A stretch of DNA of 8,162 nucleotides from Planctomycetota bacterium (GTDB lineage Bacteria; Planctomycetota; Phycisphaerae; WQYP01). The translations under genes and the position numbers were made by a program. Below, one piece after another: positions 5,985 through 8,162 of this stretch (position 1 is its first letter; each line of letters opens with the position of its first letter). The notes under the pieces are model-generated. The model saw only the letters and a program-made list of their open reading frames with translations, did no database searches and was not told the DNA's origin. The DNA is taken from positions 1-8,162 of the forward strand of contig JAJYGE010000385.1 in the NCBI GenBank assembly GCA_021785155.1. Direction: 5' to 3'.

Positions 5985-6773
5985 CTATCGCTGGTTTCCA
6001 GTGGCTGTTGTCTGGCCGCGGTGGCGTTCACAATTGCGGCAGTAGCTGGGCTGGATGGCACGGCCTCAGCTGCGGTTATTTATCAGGATAGCTTCAACCG
6101 CACCGGCGCGTTAAACGGGTCAACGCCGTCGCCCACGGATTCCAACTCGGCAACTTGGACCGCTCCTAGCTCCTCTTCGTATGCCTCCACAACCGGCGGC
6201 CAAGCGAGCTTTAACGGATCTGATCGTGTAACGGCTTACTTGCCATTTACGCCCGTGAGCGGCAATATCTACACTTTGACGGCGAGCTTGGACCCCGGGA
6301 ATTCCGGGAACGGAAACTGGCTGGGATTCGGATTTTTTACAAGCCCAACTACCACTCTATCTCCGTCTTCCGCCGCATCCATTTTAATGCTTGAGGGTGG
6401 CAACCGGAGCAGCCAGGCTTTGAATGGCGAGGAAACTGCTCCTGGCAAGTTCGCCAGCTTTGCTGGACCAACCTCTCCCAACAACCCTGGCTATACAACG
6501 TGGCAAATAACGCTCAATACCACGCAAACATACTGGACCAGCAGCTTCAGCGAGGTCGGAGTTCCCGGCGAGAATAATTTCTATACATACACATACAGTA
6601 GTGCGCATGCGAACCCGGCGATTACCTCGGTCGGAATCGGCAACTACCTCGTAGGTGGAACACTGCAGAATTTCACGCTGGCTACGGAGCCGGTGCCTGA
6701 GCCGGCGACGCTGGGACTGGTGGCGGTTGGCGGATTGGGGTTGCTGCTGGTAAGGCGGCGGAAAGTAGTGTAG
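5970..6773 (+). CDS. Secreted PEP-CTERM protein, probable jelly-roll (LamG-like) body
   Basis: Protein of 267 aa. Residues 1-34 are a signal peptide: MFSNR, then a hydrophobic core CCLAAVAFTIAAVAGL, with an A32-S-A34 cleavage site. The mature part starts VIYQDSFNRTGALNGS and is rich in Ser, Thr, Gly, Asn and aromatic residues, with NWLGFGFF and TTWQITLN stretches; this looks like a concanavalin/LamG-like beta-sandwich, as in many PEP-CTERM proteins, but no catalytic residues are evident. The C-terminus is a full PEP-CTERM sorting signal: V242-P-E-P-A, a hydrophobic helix (LGLVAVGGLGLLLV) and RRRK. By family knowledge an exosortase cuts or anchors it at the cell surface. ATG 5970 puts the signal peptide at the N-terminus, with AAAGGG 7 bases upstream; ATG 5949 and ATG 5856 are also in frame. 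It follows the structured leader 5881-5930. Binding partner or role is unknown. Confidence 0.9.
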   Translation: MFSNRLSLVSSGCCLAAVAFTIAAVAGLDGTASAAVIYQDSFNRTGALNGSTPSPTDSNSATWTAPSSSSYASTTGGQASFNGSDRVTAYLPFTPVSGNIYTLTASLDPGNSGNGNWLGFGFFTSPTTTLSPSSAASILMLEGGNRSSQALNGEETAPGKFASFAGPTSPNNPGYTTWQITLNTTQTYWTSSFSEVGVPGENNFYTYTYSSAHANPAITSVGIGNYLVGGTLQNFTLATEPVPEPATLGLVAVGGLGLLLVRRRKVV

Positions 6774-6775
6774 TG

Positions 6776-6870
6776 TCTGTCACAGCAGAGTGTTAGGGTT
6801 GACGAGGAACCCTGGCGATGGTTGGTGTGCCCTTTGAGAGGCAGCCAACGTAGAATTTTGATGTGACAGA
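6776..6870 (+). ncRNA. Possible multibranched RNA fold after the PEP-CTERM gene
   Basis: TCTGTCACA (6776-6784) pairs perfectly over 9 bp with TGTGACAGA (6862-6870). Enclosed are hairpin AGGGTT/AACCCT (6795-6800 / 6808-6813) and a bulged hairpin GTTGG..TGCC / GGCA.CCAAC (6821-6831 / 6840-6849). Together they would make a three-way junction starting two bases after the PEP-CTERM stop. It may be a 3' untranslated structure or part of the prepilin leader. There is only one copy, so no covariation supports it; this is a hand-drawn fold. Confidence 0.3.
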
Positions 6871-6898
6871 GTCGCAGGTAATGAATGCTGATTATGCT

Positions 6899-6944
6899 CC
6901 GGCCAGTCGCGCGGTTTCGCCTGTGCGACTGCCCCGGAACTTTT
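6899..6944 (+). terminator. Strong hairpin, candidate terminator or attenuator
   Basis: CCGG (6899-6902) + CAGTCGC (6904-6910) pair with GCGACTG (6925-6931) + CCGG (6934-6937), 11 bp interrupted by a 1x2 internal loop. AAC and TTTT (6941-6944) follow. This could end the PEP-CTERM transcript, though the T run is short. It sits only 12 bases before the second structured leader, so attenuation of read-through into the prepilin gene is also possible. Confidence 0.35.
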
Positions 6945-6955
6945 GGAGATAATCC

Positions 6956-7061
6956 CATCCGCCGCGCCGTTGCGGCAAACCGTCGCCCATTCGGTTAATG
7001 GGCAGTTCAGACGTCTCCAAATAATATGGTGCGGAAGGAGTCATTTATGTTTCCCAACCGT
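6956..7061 (+). repeat. Duplicated structured leader, copy 2 (before prepilin gene)
   Basis: The second copy of the leader seen at 5881-5984. Hairpin A: GCCGC (6961-6965) / GCGGC (6972-6976), shorter than in copy 1. Hairpin B: GCCCATT (6985-6991), CGGTT loop, AATGGGC (6997-7003). Compared with copy 1, T5913-A5929 has become C6986-G7002, which keeps the pair; the third core difference is in the loop (5923 C, 6996 T). The linker GGCAAACCGTCG is identical. The spacing from hairpin B to the ATG is 43 nt here and 39 nt in copy 1. The ribosome-binding site GGAAGGAG is at 7033-7040. Confidence 0.7.
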
Positions 7062-7985
7062 TTCCTGCAATCGGCTCGTAACCCCAGGCGCGGTTTTACG
7101 CTCGTTGAGCTGTTGGTGGTGATCTCCATCATCGCGTTGCTGATCGCGCTGTTGCTGCCGGCGCTGGCGATGGCGAAGCAAGATGCGAACAGCATGTCCT
7201 GTACTGCCAGGCTACGGTCGCTTGGCCAGCTTACAGCGGAATACGTGCAAACGTACAGGGGTATGTTGCCCCCCGGACTCATATCATCGACTATTCCGGG
7301 CTGGGGGGGCTTGCAGGGCATAAACGAGACTGACAGTTCCTTTGGTTGGAGCGATTTTCTTTACCAATACTCGGAGGGCCTGCCGACGCTCGGCCAGCTT
7401 TGGCAACCAAATTCTGGCGGGATATGCATACCGAGCATTGAGGCCAAGTGGGTAGGATTATTCCAGTGTCCTTCCGCAGTGCTCCCCAACCAGGTAAACT
7501 ACACCCATTGGACCGGCTGGTACGATCAGAACTACGAAGCGAATCCGAATATATTCGTGAACGGCTTATTTGCAACCAGGGGGGGCAAAGGAGAGATTTC
7601 CAGCCTTCCCATGAGTATGATTCAATCTTCGGCTCATTGCTTGGAATATATCGACGCGGTCCAACAACAGTCGGATGGTAACGCCTGGTGGACGCTGAAC
7701 TATACTTACAATCCCGCCGTGTACGGCTGGTATAATACATTACAATGGACTCCGACCTCGCCGCCTATGCCTTCGACACCCATATCGACCGCCATTATCC
7801 TGCCGATCGGTAATTCGGATTGGACTGCCGGCGCTCCCACTTATGATTTCACTCCTCGTTATCGCCACATGATGACCAGTGCGACTAACAGCGGATACGC
7901 CAACGCTGTTTTTGCCGACGGGCATGCCGCTGCCGTAAAACAATACGGTCTGTATGTGTATAACCTGCTTCCAACGACCAATTGA
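7047..7985 (+). CDS. Prepilin-type N-methylation protein (type II secretion pseudopilin-like)
   Basis: Protein of 312 aa. A short basic leader (MFPNRFLQSARNPRR) ends at G16, followed by F17-T-L-V-E21 and a hydrophobic helix rich in V, I, L and A: the classic type IV prepilin site, cut after G16 and methylated on F17 by prepilin peptidase. The body is rich in Trp, Tyr, Gly and Pro, including a WTGWYDQNYEANPN stretch. Near the C-terminus R273-H274 and NAVFA-D291-G292-H293 resemble the H-X9-DG domain of planctomycete and verrucomicrobial pseudopilin-like proteins, but H274 lies 16 residues before DG rather than nine. ATG 7047 has GGAAGGAG six bases upstream; ATG 7026 is in frame but would add seven residues and lacks support. 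Such proteins occur in many copies per genome in this group and their function is mostly unknown; role in a pilus, secretion or surface layer is open. It shares its leader with the PEP-CTERM gene. Confidence 0.92.
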   Translation: MFPNRFLQSARNPRRGFTLVELLVVISIIALLIALLLPALAMAKQDANSMSCTARLRSLGQLTAEYVQTYRGMLPPGLISSTIPGWGGLQGINETDSSFGWSDFLYQYSEGLPTLGQLWQPNSGGICIPSIEAKWVGLFQCPSAVLPNQVNYTHWTGWYDQNYEANPNIFVNGLFATRGGKGEISSLPMSMIQSSAHCLEYIDAVQQQSDGNAWWTLNYTYNPAVYGWYNTLQWTPTSPPMPSTPISTAIILPIGNSDWTAGAPTYDFTPRYRHMMTSATNSGYANAVFADGHAAAVKQYGLYVYNLLPTTN

Positions 7986-8162
7986 CATAAGGCAGGCCTC
8001 GAACGCGGGTGCACCGGAAACGTGGTGTTTTCCGCCGAGTAATTTTCCTTGGGCGCGGTGGACAGTCCAGGCTGCAATCTTGGGGTGTAGGAACTCCATG
8101 ATCGCAATGTGCGTGATTTTCCCGGCCCGCGGACGGAACATTTTTCCCCACTGGAACTGGGG
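7986..8162. other. 3' flank of the prepilin gene, cut by the window end
   Basis: No secure feature. CGGAAA (8015-8020) and TTTCCG (8029-8034) form a 6-bp stem without a T run. An ATG at 8098 with TAGGA five bases upstream opens a frame that stays open to the window end (22 codons), which could be the start of the next gene but is too short to judge. The last bases form CCCCA/TGGGG around seven bases. Minus-strand frames crossing this region run antisense into the prepilin gene and show no motif. Confidence 0.4.

Noticed and set aside
6801..6830. TTGACG at about 6799 as a promoter for the prepilin gene
   Set aside because: The sequence 17 bases downstream (TTGGTG) is not a -10 box, and the site is part of a hairpin.
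7740..8141. 133-codon minus-strand frame at the right end
   Set aside because: It runs mostly antisense to the well-supported prepilin gene and shows no recognisable motif.

Overview
The window looks like the chromosome of a heterotrophic PVC-group bacterium, most likely a planctomycete (the Phycisphaerae style is my best guess). The reasons are a Cys-type sulfatase beside a sugar-type permease, a XylR-type regulator, a secreted protein with a PEP-CTERM anchor, and a type IV pilin-like pseudopilin with an FTLVE methylation site and a C-terminal DG-H motif. Base composition is balanced to mildly GC-rich throughout, and no transposase, integrase, CRISPR array, tRNA or rRNA was seen.

Positions 1-5549 look like a small glycan-use locus. 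The tail of a family-2 glycoside hydrolase (1-465, +) converges on an MFS permease of the sugar/cation symporter type (772-2082, -), with a small orphan frame (510-761, -) just downstream of the permease. The permease is divergent from a sulfatase (2366-3880, +); their shared 283-bp spacer holds a good sigma-70-like promoter for the permease. After a 463-bp spacer comes a XylR-type regulator (4344-5549, +): a LacI-like sugar-sensing domain fused to an AraC DNA-binding domain. The simplest model is import of a sulfated sugar or small oligosaccharide, desulfation inside the cell (the sulfatase has no visible signal peptide), glycoside cleavage, and control by the regulator. The substrate cannot be read from the sequence.

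Positions 5550-8162 are a different module: a PEP-CTERM protein with a probable jelly-roll body (5970-6773, +) and a prepilin-like protein (7047-7985, +). The two proteins are unrelated in their mature parts, yet their upstream regions share a duplicated leader of about 105 bp. Its 39-nt core is 36/39 identical. It contains two hairpins, and one hairpin differs between the copies by a compensated U-A to C-G change. The similarity runs through the ribosome-binding site into the first five codons. This structured leader is the most interesting signal here and may be a shared RNA regulatory element for cell-surface genes. Further inverted repeats (6776-6870 and 6899-6937) fill most of the spacer between the two genes.

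No tools were available; folds, identities and motif positions were worked out by hand.
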